Source: Linepithema humile
Lineage: Eukaryota > Arthropoda > Insecta > Hymenoptera > Formicidae
NCBI RefSeq assembly: GCF_040581485.1
Contig: NC_090131.1
Span: 16,511,501-16,575,500, forward strand
Direction: 5' to 3'
Length of the DNA stretch: 64,000 nt
Below the pieces are notes generated by a model. The model was not told the origin of the DNA. It did not search any database and saw only the letters and a list, made by a program, of their open reading frames with translations. Shown in pieces: positions 14,275 to 27,286 of this stretch (position 1 is the first letter of the stretch; each line of letters begins with the position of its first letter). The position numbers were made by a program, and so were the translations under genes.

Positions 14275-15947
14275 GATAGGAGTCGACGCATCCGCGGTCA
14301 ACGCAAAGATTTATAGAACGCCGGCACCGCCCGTCGCCGTGCCGTGCCTTTTTCTCGAGAACATCGGAACTAATCGACGGTACAACACAGAGCCGGCTGG
14401 GATGCGGCTGCGGTGGCCAATAAATTTGGAAATTTCTTCGCGTGTCACCCTCGCGCCCGGTGACATTCTCGTAAACAGACGAGCGACCTCGCAGAGGGGA
14501 GGATCGAGCTCCACGACCACCAGTACGGAGCAGAAGAAAGAGAACCGGCAGCCGAAAATCGGGAAAATCTCGACGACGCGGGGAAGGGTGACGATAGCGG
14601 GGGTGAGTTAGGGCACGAAACGGTGGGCGCCGGCTCATACGCGCGCCATTCACGGAAAATTTATGTACCAGAAGCATAAAGACGGTGCCGCGTCTCCCGG
14701 GCCGAGAGAGGCAGCCGTGGCATCCAAAACCACCGGCGAATCAACAATCGTTCGTTCCTTTCATCCCCCCAATCTCTCTTTTTTTCATCTTGCCTCGCCT
14801 TCCCTCCCCTTCCTCATTCGCCCTCTCGCTCTCTTTCTCTTTCTTTCTACCGCTCGCGCAATACAATTCAGGCGGATACTGCACTCCGTCACGTTTAATG
14901 ACGCTGGAAACGGAATGGGAGAAATCGACGGCGAAGAAAGAACACAAGGGCGAGAGGAGAAGGACGGGCACCAGTCGAGAAATAAAGAAAAGTAATACTA
15001 TTGCCTCCTCAACGATCCCCGTCGCTCTGCGAGAACTTCCCGCAGAACATTTGCAGGCCATTATCTTCTCGTACTCCTATCAATGGGGTTGGCCGGTGCA
15101 TATACCGAAGAAATAGCTCTACGGTCTCACGGTTGTGGTTTCCAAAAAAAACTACGATCGCCTTCAACTTGCTCGCTTGCACTTTTTATACACGAATCGA
15201 AAACTTTCATGTAATATTTAAAAAGAAATTTGTCGTCGAAATTGTTGTAGAAAGTACGGAGTAAAATTCATTGACATTTCTAACAATTTCAATCTCGCCA
15301 ATAGATAAAATAAATCCAAAAATCTGCCATGCAATATTTCATGTAAAATCTTTCAATATCTCAGATTTATCAAGCAAGTTCTTTTTTACAATCTCTATCC
15401 GAAATATTCGAAAAGCATTCGAAATGTTTCCAAAAGAAATTATTCATATATTGAATAAAGACATCTCGCATGCAATCGCGAATTTGCAAGCATTAGTCAA
15501 CGACAGATCAAGACGACGCTGGAAGGCGTTAGCGCAAAAATGTGGCAAGTCGTATCATAAGTCGCATGAGCTACACTAGATATTCTAACTGGCTCAATAC
15601 ATCTTCCAGATTCTTTACGATTACGCGCGCCACCGCCCTGCCGCGCACGTACGTGTATAAGTGGATACCCACGCGTATAACGAAGCCTCGCGAAATAAGA
15701 GGAACGGCGAAACACGATCGGGTAAGGAGATAATCTCTGGCTACTGCGAGATCGCCTTTGCTCCGCGGGTTTCCCGGAAAGAGAGGGATCCCGGAGATGG
15801 ACACTCGCCATCTTATCTAGCTGAGATAGACCGTGGCCCAGCTACCATATCTGATGAGACGCGACGGATGGAACAGCGTGACACTAAAGTACGAGACAAA
15901 AGTGTCCTGCACGCAGAGCTTCCCTTCGCCGCGAACATTTCCTTCGA

Positions 15948-15970
15948 CGCGCGCGCGCGCACACACACAC
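15948..15970. repeat. GC/AC dinucleotide repeat
   Basis: An alternating purine-pyrimidine tract: (CG)n running directly into (CA)n. Alternating GC/AC is the classic Z-DNA-prone composition. Confidence 0.85.
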
Positions 15971-16711
15971 CTGTAAGAATTCTCACCTGTACGAGTTCAC
16001 GATCGTGACATAATTTTTATTATCCGCTAATTCATTTACAATTCGGTTTCATTGACGGCTCGTGTACATTGTTTGCTAATTTATGACTCATAGACTGCAC
16101 TTCGCGCAAGCAGGTGACACTCAGACGCTGAGAAATTACAAAACGCTCTGTTGCACGTTAATACCAGATATGATAAAGAGATCGATACGTGCATCGCCGT
16201 CGCGCAAAAATTCTCACTTCAAAATCGCACCGGCGAATGTGACAACGTTAGATCGCGAGACGACGACAGTGTCGATAACAAATAAAATAACCGGCAGCGT
16301 CCAATTTAGTAAATGTTCAACACTTCGGCGGCGCGCACGGGCATAGATAAAAACTAGTTTCATCAACAAATGACATGTTTATATGCTTTCTTCGGTGTCT
16401 ATCGGCGGAACTTCGAAAGCAAAGTCGTTCTGGCGCAGTGGGTCTCGGCGTGACGCACGACGACCCCCTTTAGAGGCGCCAGGCTGCTAGAGGAAGAGCG
16501 CGAACAAGACGACGACGAAAGAGAAGGGAAAGAAAGACAAGAGAAGAAGAATGATGAAGAAGGAGAAAGAGCAGAAGAAGAAGAAGAGAAGAAGGAAGGC
16601 GTTCCGACGAAACGGAGCGCGATGTCGGATCCAGATAAGATCTCCGAAACGAGGATCAGTAATATTTTACAAAGTCATCGAAGTTGCTCGCTAACTTCGG
16701 CATAAATTACA

Positions 16712-16772
16712 ATCTCTCTCCTTCTCTCTCTCTCTCTCTCTCTCCTTCTCTCTCTCTCTCTCTCTCTCTCTC
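16712..16772. repeat. CT microsatellite
   Basis: About 60 bases of (TC)n with two CTT interruptions. It explains the RE-rich minus-strand frame at 16707-16904. GAGA-type repeats can bind GAGA factor in insects, but nothing else here marks a promoter. Confidence 0.9.
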
Positions 16773-19700
16773 GACCGCCACGCAGCTCATCCCTTTCATG
16801 AAATGCACCACGACTACGAGGAGATGAGGAGGCGCCCCGCGCGGATCCACCTCTCCTTGGCGAGTGTTAAACAAACACTTACCATTGCTAATAACATAGA
16901 ACACGCGCTCGCCTCGCGATGAGCTAATAAATCCGCTTATCTAACAACCGTGCACGGCCGATTGCCATGGGAATGTAATAGTGGCGCAGAGACGTGTCTC
17001 GAATTAATCGCCGTAATCTTCCGGTACGGGAAATTCGTGAGAAGGATCATTAAACAGCGGTGTAATCTTAAGCCTCTGCAGCGAATCAATTCATACCGCT
17101 CACTTGAATTATTCTATCACGGTGAGCAAAAATTTTAAAAATCTAATTGTTGTAAAATTTAAAAAAATTGTTTCGTATTTTGTAAACTCAATTTTCAATC
17201 GTTTTAATTAATATTCGTGACAGCATCTCGTATTATTAAAATACTGCAATGAGTGACCATAAAGATAAGATTTTTTTAACACCTGTCTTTAACACCTGAG
17301 TTAAAATACAAAGACATTAGCATGTATATTGAACGTTGGTCCGAAAAATCTGCAATAATGACATAATAGCTATACATGGAGTATAATATGCGTCTGTCAT
17401 ATCAATCCGAGAGATTGCATGCAATTTCGTAAATTTGCAGTAAAATTCGAAGTTGTAAGAACCGATTACAAAGCCCGGCTGTTTACCCGCGAGATTAGTG
17501 TACGCACAATGCCGCCGTTTATTATCTCCGACAGTGACCAAACCGATCGCTATCGCCGAGGGCCGTTACTTAATATTTTGTCGTAAAAAAAGGAGACGAG
17601 AGAATCACTCAGAAGGACGCAAAGCCTGGACCATGACACGAATACGTCGTACGAGTGATGAAGTTCGCGAGGATCCTGCTCATAAATCATATGTGAAAAA
17701 AATGTTTGCGGCTAATCCTACATGGTATGCTAGCAAAAACATCATGTGTGGCAACCGTGAATAATGACTGCCGTAAGCCGGACGACGAATCGATACCACG
17801 TCTTCGAGATATTGTAACATAAAATGTTACATTTCGAAAATCATAGAAGAGCGACTCGAGCCGCTCATTCACGCGGTCGGCGCTTTTTCCAAGGCAGGTA
17901 AAAACTGTGAGAAATGAAAGGATCGTCTGAAAAAAGGCAATCCTACATTCCTAAGTTATCATATCAGAAATTAATCAGACAAGTCGATGGAATGTTTAGA
18001 GATTACGCTGTGAAATTCTAATGAGCACATCGAGAGAAAGTCTTATTAAACCAAGTTGTGAAATAAAGTCCAAATAAAATTAACAAGTTAAAACTTGTAT
18101 AAAATAGACATTTATATTTTTACGAAATGTTGTACATATATTTATTCTGATAATAATCTTAATTAAAATAAATTCTAATTTCGCGCGATCAAAGTATCAT
18201 TCGATCGCTCATTGCAAATAAATACCAACAACTGCGTCTTATACGATATTATGTAAAAATTCTATAAATAATTCCGACGTCATAGGATTATAATATATCT
18301 GGGGCTGATTTAAATTGTAAATGGAGAAGACGAATTACACCGCGTGAATTGAAACGCGGTCTTCGCTGCGGCGCACCGGCGGAGGAATACATTCCTCTAG
18401 GAAATTTTAAGCAAATTTAAAACACAAAACGATCAATCCCTCCATTCATCTTATCCTCGAAGACACGGCTTATATGTATGCTGCGACGAGGGTGGGTAGC
18501 CCGTGTGTAACTGAGAAGTTCACGCGATAACGATCTCAATGTTCAGGATTTTCGAGAGTTGAAATACAGATATCACCCACGACGAGACGTTATCTATTTT
18601 CGAGCGAGGCCTACCCCGGCTTCCCAACACGAATTAATATTCTACCACCGTGCAGAAATCGCCCACATTGCCGTACGGTAGTTAAAAAAAAAGGAAAAAA
18701 TCGTCAAGAGAGATACGCGGTCGAATTCCTTAGTTTACTTCCCTGCAATCATTCAAAAGGGTACAAAAAAGAACGATAACTATCTATCTCTCGTAATAGT
18801 TTATCCGATAAAAACATATACACGAATTTACACACATCGTCAAATAACAAATATTGTAAGTATTATTGAGAAGAATTTAATAGAATTTAATTTATTGATG
18901 AGAAGAAATTAATCAATTTATATTAAGAAAAAACTAAGAATCAATTAGCCATTTAATATTACTTTATTAATTTTTCTTTTCATTTTCGATTGTATAACTA
19001 TTGCATAAGAGTAATAAATAAAACAAGTCAGAAGCAATATTTGAATAGTAATATGCGAAATTGTTATTTTGACAACATAAACTATCGAAACTTAAATAGA
19101 ATCTATAAACGCGCCTGTAACTCATTCCTCCCGTAACTGCCATAATTCATCGTAGAAAAGGTAACAGTAAAACTCTGCGAAGGGATGCATCTGCCGTGAG
19201 TATATAACTAACGCCACCTTAAATCCGTCGGGTCAGCATCGCTCTAATCAGAAAAGAAGGAGAAAGATGGAAAGCCTACGGTGAAGCGTCGGCGAAGAGC
19301 GTATCACGTTTCGTGTGAGCCGATATTTGTTACAAGTTCTTATAGATGATGAAGAAGCGTTGGCCGTGCGCGAGCGTTCGAGGCAGCCCAGAAAGGCAGA
19401 AAGGGGTGCTGGGCCCTTTGAGGGCCCTATTAACGAGCGGGGCCCCCCGCGGCCGCCGCTGCAGCGGCCCCAATCAGCCGTGAATCCAATTCGGAGCCCC
19501 GGCTTTGACTTGTTTTATGTAATGCCCGCGACGCCAGAATCAATTAGCCGTGGCACCCTCCTATTTTGCGTATGCATGCGCAAAGTATATGCATAGCGGG
19601 TGATCCCGGCGAGCCGAAACTTATTTGCAACTGTCCTGCGAGAGCGCGCGCGCAGGACGACCGATGGACGGGAAAAACCGGTTCCGGCCGCGAGTTAGGC

Positions 19701-22123
19701 GGAAATTAAATAGCTCGGGACAAACGGGGTTCAGAACGTAGCTGCTCGCCTCCGACCGTGCGGCGAATTAGGAACGCTAATTTTGCCGTTCGGATCCCGC
19801 GGGTTTTTGACACGGCCGACCTGCGTCAACATCGCGACTAGATAAAGGATGGCGCCAAGCTCCTTAAGTTCTTAAATAAGCGATTAAATTGAGTTAAAAT
19901 CAATTCACGGAATTCACGGTATTAATTTTACCTTTAACAGTACAATCAAATAAATTATCGCTGATCTTGATTAAGAGTTTATACATTCTATTTTATATTT
20001 ATATTTATTATGTAAATTTTATATCTTCTCATGTGTAATAAATTGCAATAAATAACATTACTAATGAGCAAATAAAATAAAAAAGAAGGATTCTCTTTTC
20101 AAAAAAATGTTATCGAAAATTATCATCGTTATTCGCCAACATATAGCCATCAGTGCGGCACGTTGATCGATAATTGTTCAACGTTGATTAACATACAAAT
20201 TATCGTTAGCCATAACTGCTATAAAAAATAGCCGGTGTAGTCGTATCTTCAGCGAGATAACGAGAGTTACAACGGCGCGCCGGATTATGTTATAAGCGGA
20301 GAGATTCGACGAGTACGCGCGTATCAGGAGTGCGCCGTCGTAGCCAGCGCGGCGCGGTCAATTAGGCGGACTATCGTTACGTGTTTTAATGAGATCTCGG
20401 CGCGGAGCCGAAGGTATATAAAAGTGTTTTATGTCCTGTGAAACCGGCGCACCGTTGTGCCGTCAATTAGGAGACTACGGATCGCGCCGCCCATAATCAG
20501 CATATGCAACGTGTGGCGTATGCGCGACCCTTAAACCAATAACCAGGAAGCGAATGACCTCGACTTATTATTTTGGCAGTAAAAATGCCGCAACGCAGCT
20601 ATTAGGCGCCGACAACATTTTCATGTTTATGCAAGATGTCTTTTTTTCGAAACCGATCACCATGCGCAAACGCTCATCGTACGATCGCACAAATGAGACA
20701 CGATTCGAAAAGAAGAATACCATGATTATTATATAGAATATCACATAAGAATGTTTTTCAAACAAATATTTGAGTTAATGCTTCGTAATCAAGGAATGTT
20801 ATAATGCTTATAATTGCAACTTTTTCTTATGACATCTCTACGTATTTCTTTATCATTAATTATTATGTTATTGTCCTGGAAATTCCGATAAGTACTTTAG
20901 TAATCTGACTTCAGATGGTTATAGTATCGCCATTTGAGACAGAGCAATCACGAATTCCATAATTACGTTCCATCTTTTACCGTCCATCTCCTTTGCCAAT
21001 CGAATTCTATTCCCGGTAGAAAATTCCAAGGATCTCAAGGAGCAACGGATCACAGCGTGAACATTTGGTTATACGTCAAGCAGTGAGTGCTACAGCGCGC
21101 AGCGACCGGCATTAAGGCATACGTTTCACTTAAGTCGAAAACTACTAGAGAAAACGAATAGAGTCGGTGGCCGCGTGCACAATACCGCGTATAGGCTGAA
21201 GAAGCATATATCAAATCTTGTTTATATCTACGTGGGGCTCATCGCGCGCAACAATACGGCAATTTGGTCGCGGCCGATATGAGATCTCACGAAACGACGT
21301 TGCTTTCCCACCCTTCCGTTATACCCTCGCGGAGTAGACGGGTGTAAACCCCTCCGCCTCTCTCTTTTCCTCCGACTCTCGACATCGCATCGATTTAACG
21401 GGGACCCGTGCCATGATCCCACGAACAAGCTTGCGTGCATGCGTGCGTGCGTGCACACATTTACGTAGCGACGACGCGTGTACCTGCCGCGTCGTCCATT
21501 TCGAGAATCCTACGCGATCTTATCTGCCGACCGTGCAACCGCCACGACCCCCGCGAAGAGAATCTTTGATTTAGTGCAACGAGGGGGAGAATGGAGAATC
21601 GGGGAATGAGGGAGAAGCGGGAAGGCGGCAGACAAGAAGGGCGTCGTGTTTCAGCGAACTACGACTGGCGCAAATTCTAAGAGCGCGGCGTTCTCTTATA
21701 AAATCCGTTATTAGATCGAAATCAAATTAGAAAAAAAATTAAAAGATTTTTCATTATTTTCACGTATTAAATATGAATATTTTTGATACATCAGTCACGG
21801 AGAACGTTTTACACGAACGATTATAAATCTCTTTGCTTTCACAACATAAAGATCATCAATATCTTTAGTACATAAGAAACACATCATATTTTGTGATATT
21901 TATAGCGTTTGTTACATTTTCATAAATGTTATTGCAGTTTGAAAAAATGTTTTACTTTCTTTTATATTTGCATACTAAAAATATAGCATATTTTGTAAGC
22001 ATGTAAGTAGAAATTGTTAATTTCATTATTTTTGTAATTTGTTTGATCTCGTATTATGAAATTAGCAAACTAAAGTTAAAAACATATGAATGAAACTAGT
22101 AAATTGTTTGCAGAAATACTTAC

Positions 22124-22199
22124 GTCTTTCAATGGAACTTTGAATGCCAAGATTTTAGTGCCTTTGATTACGTCACCATAAGCTTTGTACTCTAACCAC
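22124..22199 (-). CDS. DUSP11: PIR-1/DUSP11-like RNA 5'-phosphatase, exon 2
   Basis: The exon is bounded by a TGCAG acceptor and a GTAAGT donor. It completes an Arg codon from exon 1 and then reads WLEYKAYGDVIKGTKILAFK followed by VPLKD. The R-W-x-x-Y-x-x-x-G-x-x-[IV]-x-G-T-[RK]-[IF]-x-A-F-K-V-P-L string is the N-terminal signature of PIR-1/DUSP11 dual-specificity-fold phosphatases, which trim triphosphorylated RNA 5' ends in the nucleus and cytoplasm. The exon ends in phase 0, so the next exon must begin on a codon boundary, as the exon at 5068-4989 does. About 45 residues expected between these two exons are unaccounted for. Confidence 0.88.
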
Positions 22200-23524
22200 C
22201 TGCATAGAAACAATAATTATAAAATTAATAATAAACAATGTTGTAATTTAATAGTAAGAAATTGTTTGATTTTAATAAGAAATTTTATTAAACATAACCA
22301 TAAAACTTTTTATAGTAAGTAGAAGTAAGTTTAAAAGTGATATTTAAGATTTCCGATAATTATTTTTGTAGTCACAAAAGACTTACACATTATTAATGTC
22401 TTTTAATTCCGGTTTAAGTCTTTCCAAGAATACTCAACACAATACAATCCTGAATTCGCTGATGAGAGTGAAAAAGATGATAAGTCATAATTTTGTAAAA
22501 ACGGGATCAAGTTATATTTAGAAAAGACCTTCATTTTTGCATGTGTAAAAGAAGATAAGTAAAATCAGTTCAATTACTGAAGATATTACAAATGCATTAG
22601 TGAGTTAAGTCATAAGAATGGTGGAATAATTTTGCGTAAAGTACATCAAAAGTAACTTTTGCATAGTTTTTTCACCTAATTTTGAATGATTTCATCTTTT
22701 ATTCAATATTATTATATCAATAATCAACAATGTTTTCTGCAGAAAGTTGAACCAAACTATGTCAAAATCGATAATTTAAGGTTAGATTTTTTCTGGCAAA
22801 TTTTCTGAAACTTATTATTTTTGACTTTAACACCTTTTTCACAGCAGCGAATTGTAATATTTTATATTACCTATATATTCGATTCAAAAATGATTAAACT
22901 AAAACTAAAAATTATTAATAACTCGACCGTTATTTATTTATTCGCATCATATTCTCGCTCGCCAGTACCTAATTATATACTACAATTATATAGAAATAAA
23001 TTATCAGTTTATTCTAATCCACCTTCTTTTAGAACTCACCACAAAATTAAATACTCGACATAGCTATTACACAACACATTAAAATTCGCGATAAAAGACA
23101 ATCGACAAACAATTGTGCTATCTTTGACATGAAACTATTATTATTATTCATATTTTGAAATTCTACAGTAATCACCATCTGTGAGAAACGGCGGGAAATA
23201 ACACGTGACATTCATGCTCAATCGATAAATCAGCTGTCTCGAGAATAGCGTCCGAATACTTTCAGAATCAGCAAAATTTTACCATATGCTCTAATAGCGA
23301 ATCAGATAGACCAAAACTGCACTTTAATTCTTGGATTAACGATCACGTGTGATTGCACTATTAGCAATACTGCACAGATCGTGTCTCAAGTGTCAAGAAA
23401 AGTCGGCACAACATAACCTCTGTCACAATGTGATCTCGTTCGTGACAGTAAACTCAAGCGGCTTTAACTATTACGGGGCATTTGACGATCTTCATACATG
23501 TATAACGAATAAAATGTCACTCAC

Positions 23525-23547
23525 CTATCCGGCACTGAATGCGTCAT
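23525..23547 (-). CDS. DUSP11: PIR-1/DUSP11-like RNA 5'-phosphatase, first coding exon
   Basis: This is a 23-base coding exon: ATG, then codons giving MTHSVPD plus two bases (AG) of an Arg codon, followed by a strong GTGAGT donor. Joined to exon 2 it reads MTHSVPDRWLEYKAYG. That is the expected length and start for this family, where a short tail precedes the P-D/E-R-W motif. The exon is far too short to appear as an open frame. It was found by requiring phase 2 and a P-[DE]-R ending. The 5' UTR runs rightward from 23548. The gene starts about 1.15 kb downstream of the DPCD stop codon, on the same strand. Confidence 0.82.
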
Positions 23548-23640
23548 ATTTGCGAATCACTCAAAAATCTTCCCGCGAAAGCTACGACATAACACTGTAG
23601 CGAGACGCAATACCGCCACCACACAGAACATGCACGCAGT

Positions 23641-23660
23641 AGCAGCAGCAGCAGCAGCAG
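23641..23660. repeat. AGC (CAG) trinucleotide repeat upstream of the PIR-1-like start
   Basis: Seven AGC-type units lie about 95 bases upstream of the start codon of the minus-strand phosphatase gene, probably in its 5' UTR or core promoter. On the minus strand this is a GCT repeat. Confidence 0.85.
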
Positions 23661-24694
23661 AACGCACTCGTGCAGAATCGACAACGCAGAACGATCGATC
23701 GATCTCTCGATTTTTGCGTGGAACAAAAATTGGCGGCTGAATGGAATCCAACATTAAATCGATACATTATATTTAAACTTGAAATTAATTTTTACATTAT
23801 TAATAAAACTAATCGTAACGGTGCTCAGTGGTTAATCATTCATTTTCTACGTTTTGGGAAGTATTGCTATTTTTAGATATAAATTATAAAATTATTTTCT
23901 CCAGAAATATACTTTAACAAGTTATGTTAAATCTCTTTGTAGCTGCATTATATTATACATTTTTAATACTAAATACGATATAAATGTTTAATTAAGCTGA
24001 AAAATAAATAATAAACAAAGAGAAAAAAAACAGAAAGAAATAAACAAAGAGAAAAATTGAAAAAGAATATTTAAAAACTGCTAAATACAAAAAACAGACT
24101 TATTATTAATCCAATAGTCATTTGTTGTTTTATAATACTTCAATGGATGATTAATTGTCGATATTAGCCTGCAAAATATTCTATGTTTTCAATTGTGTCA
24201 AAAAACCAATTAAATATGATTGACGGCACGTTAAACACACAATAAAAAAAAATATATTTTCATCCAATTATATACATAAAATTAATTAAAAAATTTTTTC
24301 TTTTTTCAATATTATTTACATATAATTAAAATAAAACAAATTAATTATTTGTTTTTATTAGTTATAATTAATGGTAATATTTTGTTATAATTATTATTGA
24401 CAAGAGTAATATTTAAGATTTTCGATAATTATTTTTCTATCTAAGAAAGAAATTTTTAATTTCTAAACGCATTTATTATAAATATTATTTATTGTAAATA
24501 TTAACTCAAGTACAAATATTAAATAAAGCTCAAAATACAAAAGAACTTGTGACAATGTTTTGCAGACTATACTATCTATTTAATAACTATTATAAAAGTT
24601 GTGCATGTCAAGTATTATAAATAAATTTTTAGATGACCAGAAATAAAGTACATGTAAGTACTTTTTCAGAATAACAAGAATTATACTTATATTT
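23661..24694. other. Spacer between the PIR-1-like gene and DPCD
   Basis: This is AT-rich sequence without a supported gene. Bases just upstream of 23547 are GC-richer, with a GATCGATCGATC patch, and are the likely promoter and 5' UTR of the phosphatase gene. A block near 24405-24450 (ATATTTAAGATTTTCGATAATTATTTTT) has a close direct copy near 22337-22380, pointing to a dispersed repeat. Confidence 0.5.
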
Positions 24695-24700
24695 TTTATT
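24695..24700 (-). terminator. Polyadenylation signal AATAAA overlapping the DPCD stop codon
   Basis: On the minus strand the stop TAA (24701-24699) shares two bases with AATAAA (24700-24695). If used, the 3' UTR would be only about 15-30 nt long. Other A-rich sequences follow, so a longer transcript is possible. Confidence 0.55.
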
Positions 24701-25881
24701 AACTAATCGGACATTGTACATTTGTAGGTTGTGTCTCCAGTTGCAAAGCAATCTTTAGTATTTTGTTTTCCACATTGAGAAGTTCGGGTGGCTTTTCATA
24801 CTAGAATAAATAAAAAAATAATAATAAACAATAATAAATAATATAGCTACAGAATATTATACAGTATTATATTTTATACAATGTATAAAAATCATGTCTT
24901 CTCATTTGCATAAATATAATTATTCCAAAGAATCAATGAGGCTTATGTCACAAAGTATGCAAATACATCAAATACCATTAATGTGATTAAGCAAAAAATA
25001 GTTTTCATACCGTTATTATTAAAGTATTGTATCGATGCATAAATGATATCCTTTCCTGTTCTGGTTTTAATCCAATTCGTTCTAGATCTAGAACATGTAT
25101 CTTTTTGAAATACTTTTTGTTGCTTGTGCTTACAGTTATAGTGCCATCATCTTTAGCAGTAACCGAATATACATTCTCTGGATATGGTAAATTCCGAATT
25201 CGCCATTCCAGGGATCTTTTTGTAATTCTTTTTGTAATAATTGGCTGTAATTATAATCAAAAATATATATATAAGAAACTCATTATTCATACTATTTACT
25301 TATATATAATTTTAAGTTTTAATTTAAATTTACATTCTATTATTAAAAAAAAAAACATACAACATTTGCACTTTCTTGTATAACTTGTATAACTGTTTCG
25401 ACATTCTGTTCAGGATGGTTTTGATAGTTTTGTTTAGGTTCAGGATCACCAACTTCTACATCCCAACCAATATCTGTCCCAAATGTACTTCTTTTTTTCC
25501 ATACTCTTCGTACTACTACATTTGTATCTATGTTGTAGCATTCTACCATTTCTTTACCATCTTCAAATAGATAATGAACTTTTTTTTGTCCTATATAAAA
25601 CATAATATAGTAATATTAATATATAGTTAAACATAATATAATCCTGGCATAATATTATTATATAATTAGAAAAACATTTCCTGCTATCAATTTTGTATAG
25701 CTATAATCCACTATTGATTAAACATTTATAGGTTAAAACAGATCTCATACACTGAACATGCTAGAATAACAATATGTAATTATAAATCGTAATGCAATGA
25801 TTTAGTTATATACTTACGATTTTCAATAACAGCAGTTTTCTTGGCATTTTGAATAGTTGTTAACCACGAACAAGATGGCAT
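24699..25881 (-). CDS. Dpcd: DPCD homologue (deleted in primary ciliary dyskinesia), complete, 4 exons
   Basis: Exons are 25881-25818, 25590-25361, 25244-25011 and 24800-24699. The total is 630 bases, in frame, 209 residues; the human protein is 203. It begins MPSCSWLTTIQNAKKTAV. Conserved blocks are KKVHYLFEDGKEM (about residues 24-36), VEVGDPEP, SLEWRIRNLPYP, a K-Y-[FY]-K-K block and LIITYEKPPE near the C-terminus, all in the order found in DPCD proteins. DPCD is a small conserved protein linked to motile cilia and expressed during ciliogenesis. It binds the RUVBL1/RUVBL2 AAA+ ATPases, which suggests a role in assembling large complexes such as axonemal dynein. In insects, ciliated cells are mainly sensory neurons and sperm. 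All junctions are GT-AG (GTAAGT, GTATGT and GTATGA donors). The start is chosen because it gives the conserved W-L near residues 6-7. Confidence 0.95.
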
Positions 25882-26060
25882 TTTATCTAATACACAACCA
25901 AATTAGATAATACACAAACAAATTTGAAGTACTCTGGCAACCAAATCAGCTGAGTTCTCCCACTTCTACTTTCTTCTCAGTGCTTCTCAATTTGATCTGG
26001 GCGCTTACTCTAACTCTACAATAACGTATCGGCAGAAGACAAAATAAACCAATAAACTTT
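25882..26060 (-). promoter_or_regulatory. Probable DPCD promoter and 5' UTR
   Basis: This is a moderately GC-rich island in AT-rich flanks, directly upstream of the DPCD start. It contains the stretch GGGCGCTTACTC and no TATA box at a fitting distance. It is placed by position and composition only. Confidence 0.35.
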
Positions 26061-27250
26061 TATATGCGCACAACACATCGCATGGTGATATGGCATATCA
26101 TTGATGACTGTAGAAAACATAACGGTTTGTGACTTTTAAATTTATCAAATGGTATGATTTTATATGATATATTTTAACATTATGTACATTTTATTCAATT
26201 TTATGCCGTAGAATCTTACATATTATTTGTTAGGCCTAGAACTTTACTACAATGCATTAAAATCTTACATTTTAGAATTCTAGACCATTTCTTTGCTTAA
26301 AATATGAGATTTTATCACAGTAAAGAAAATGTAAATTCTCAAATACATGTGTGATTACTAATGCAGAAATGTCTGGAGAGAAATGTGTTCAAAAAATTTA
26401 CCAATAAGGTAAGCTTACTGATAAATAAGTAATTAAATATGTAATTAAATTTCATCAAAACTTATCAAGAACTTGTTATTGGAATGAAAACATATTACTA
26501 CCTAACCCTTATAATTTGCTCACAATCAGTAAAAAAAATGACAAAGTATATAACACGTGGTTAAAATATATAGCATATGTATCAGCACAAAGGACTTATT
26601 ATATGTAAAAAAAACATTGTTGCGTATGTATAAAACTTTTATTGTGTATTGACATGTTTTTGTAACAGTAATTAAAATACAAAAGTTGTACATTCGCAAA
26701 AAGGTGACATCAGAAATTCAGCTTAACGGAAGAGTATAAAATATCTGAGCATGCTAATCAATTATCTTACAATTAATTGTATTTTTTGTAATTTGCTTAT
26801 TTTTTTATAATTTGCTTATTTTTTTATTTGTTTATCTTATTCTTTTGTAGGTCGCTTGCACTTGCAGTAATTGTTAAACCAAATACAGATTCGCAACTAA
26901 CAGTTTAGAATCAATAAAAGGCTCGTCGATCATCATGTTCATGAAAAAATTTATTCTATTCTTTATTATACTTCAGCGCAACAGTCATGTAAAAAGGAAA
27001 GACAAATAAGTTCTTAATTATACATTATAATTATTGTAACTTCTAGAATGCAAGATACTTCCGAATTAAATGCGATATAATTGCGATTTGCACCACAGAA
27101 AAAATATTATATATATGTATAAATGCATAGTTCTGGATATATATAGAGGTAACTTATTGAGATATAATTACTTTGTTCTAAAATTTTATGTATAGAATGA
27201 AGATATATATGAGATCGTAAAATTCAACCTTCTATTAGTATGATTCAGCG

Positions 27251-27286
27251 ACACTGAAAAATTCTAGAACACTGAAAAATTCTAGA
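27251..27286. repeat. 18-bp tandem duplication
   Basis: The unit ACACTGAAAAATTCTAGA occurs twice, head to tail, without mismatch. Confidence 0.85.

Larger units (their letters stand above)
5069..22123. other. About 17 kb probable intron of the PIR-1-like gene; no exon identified
   Basis: This stretch is mosaic in base composition, with several simple repeats listed separately. I scanned the minus strand for the missing phosphatase exon, using every codon spelling I could of I-D-L preceding T, and for R-Y-Y, with no convincing hit next to splice sites. The longest open frame (minus, 12135-11410, 241 codons) shows no recognisable domain. The interval may also contain enhancers or unrecognised non-coding RNAs. 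Confidence 0.45.

Noticed and set aside
14228..14677. 149-codon minus-strand frame
   Set aside because: GC-rich sequence with few stops, flanked by a poly-C run, with overlapping frames of similar length on both strands; no motif.
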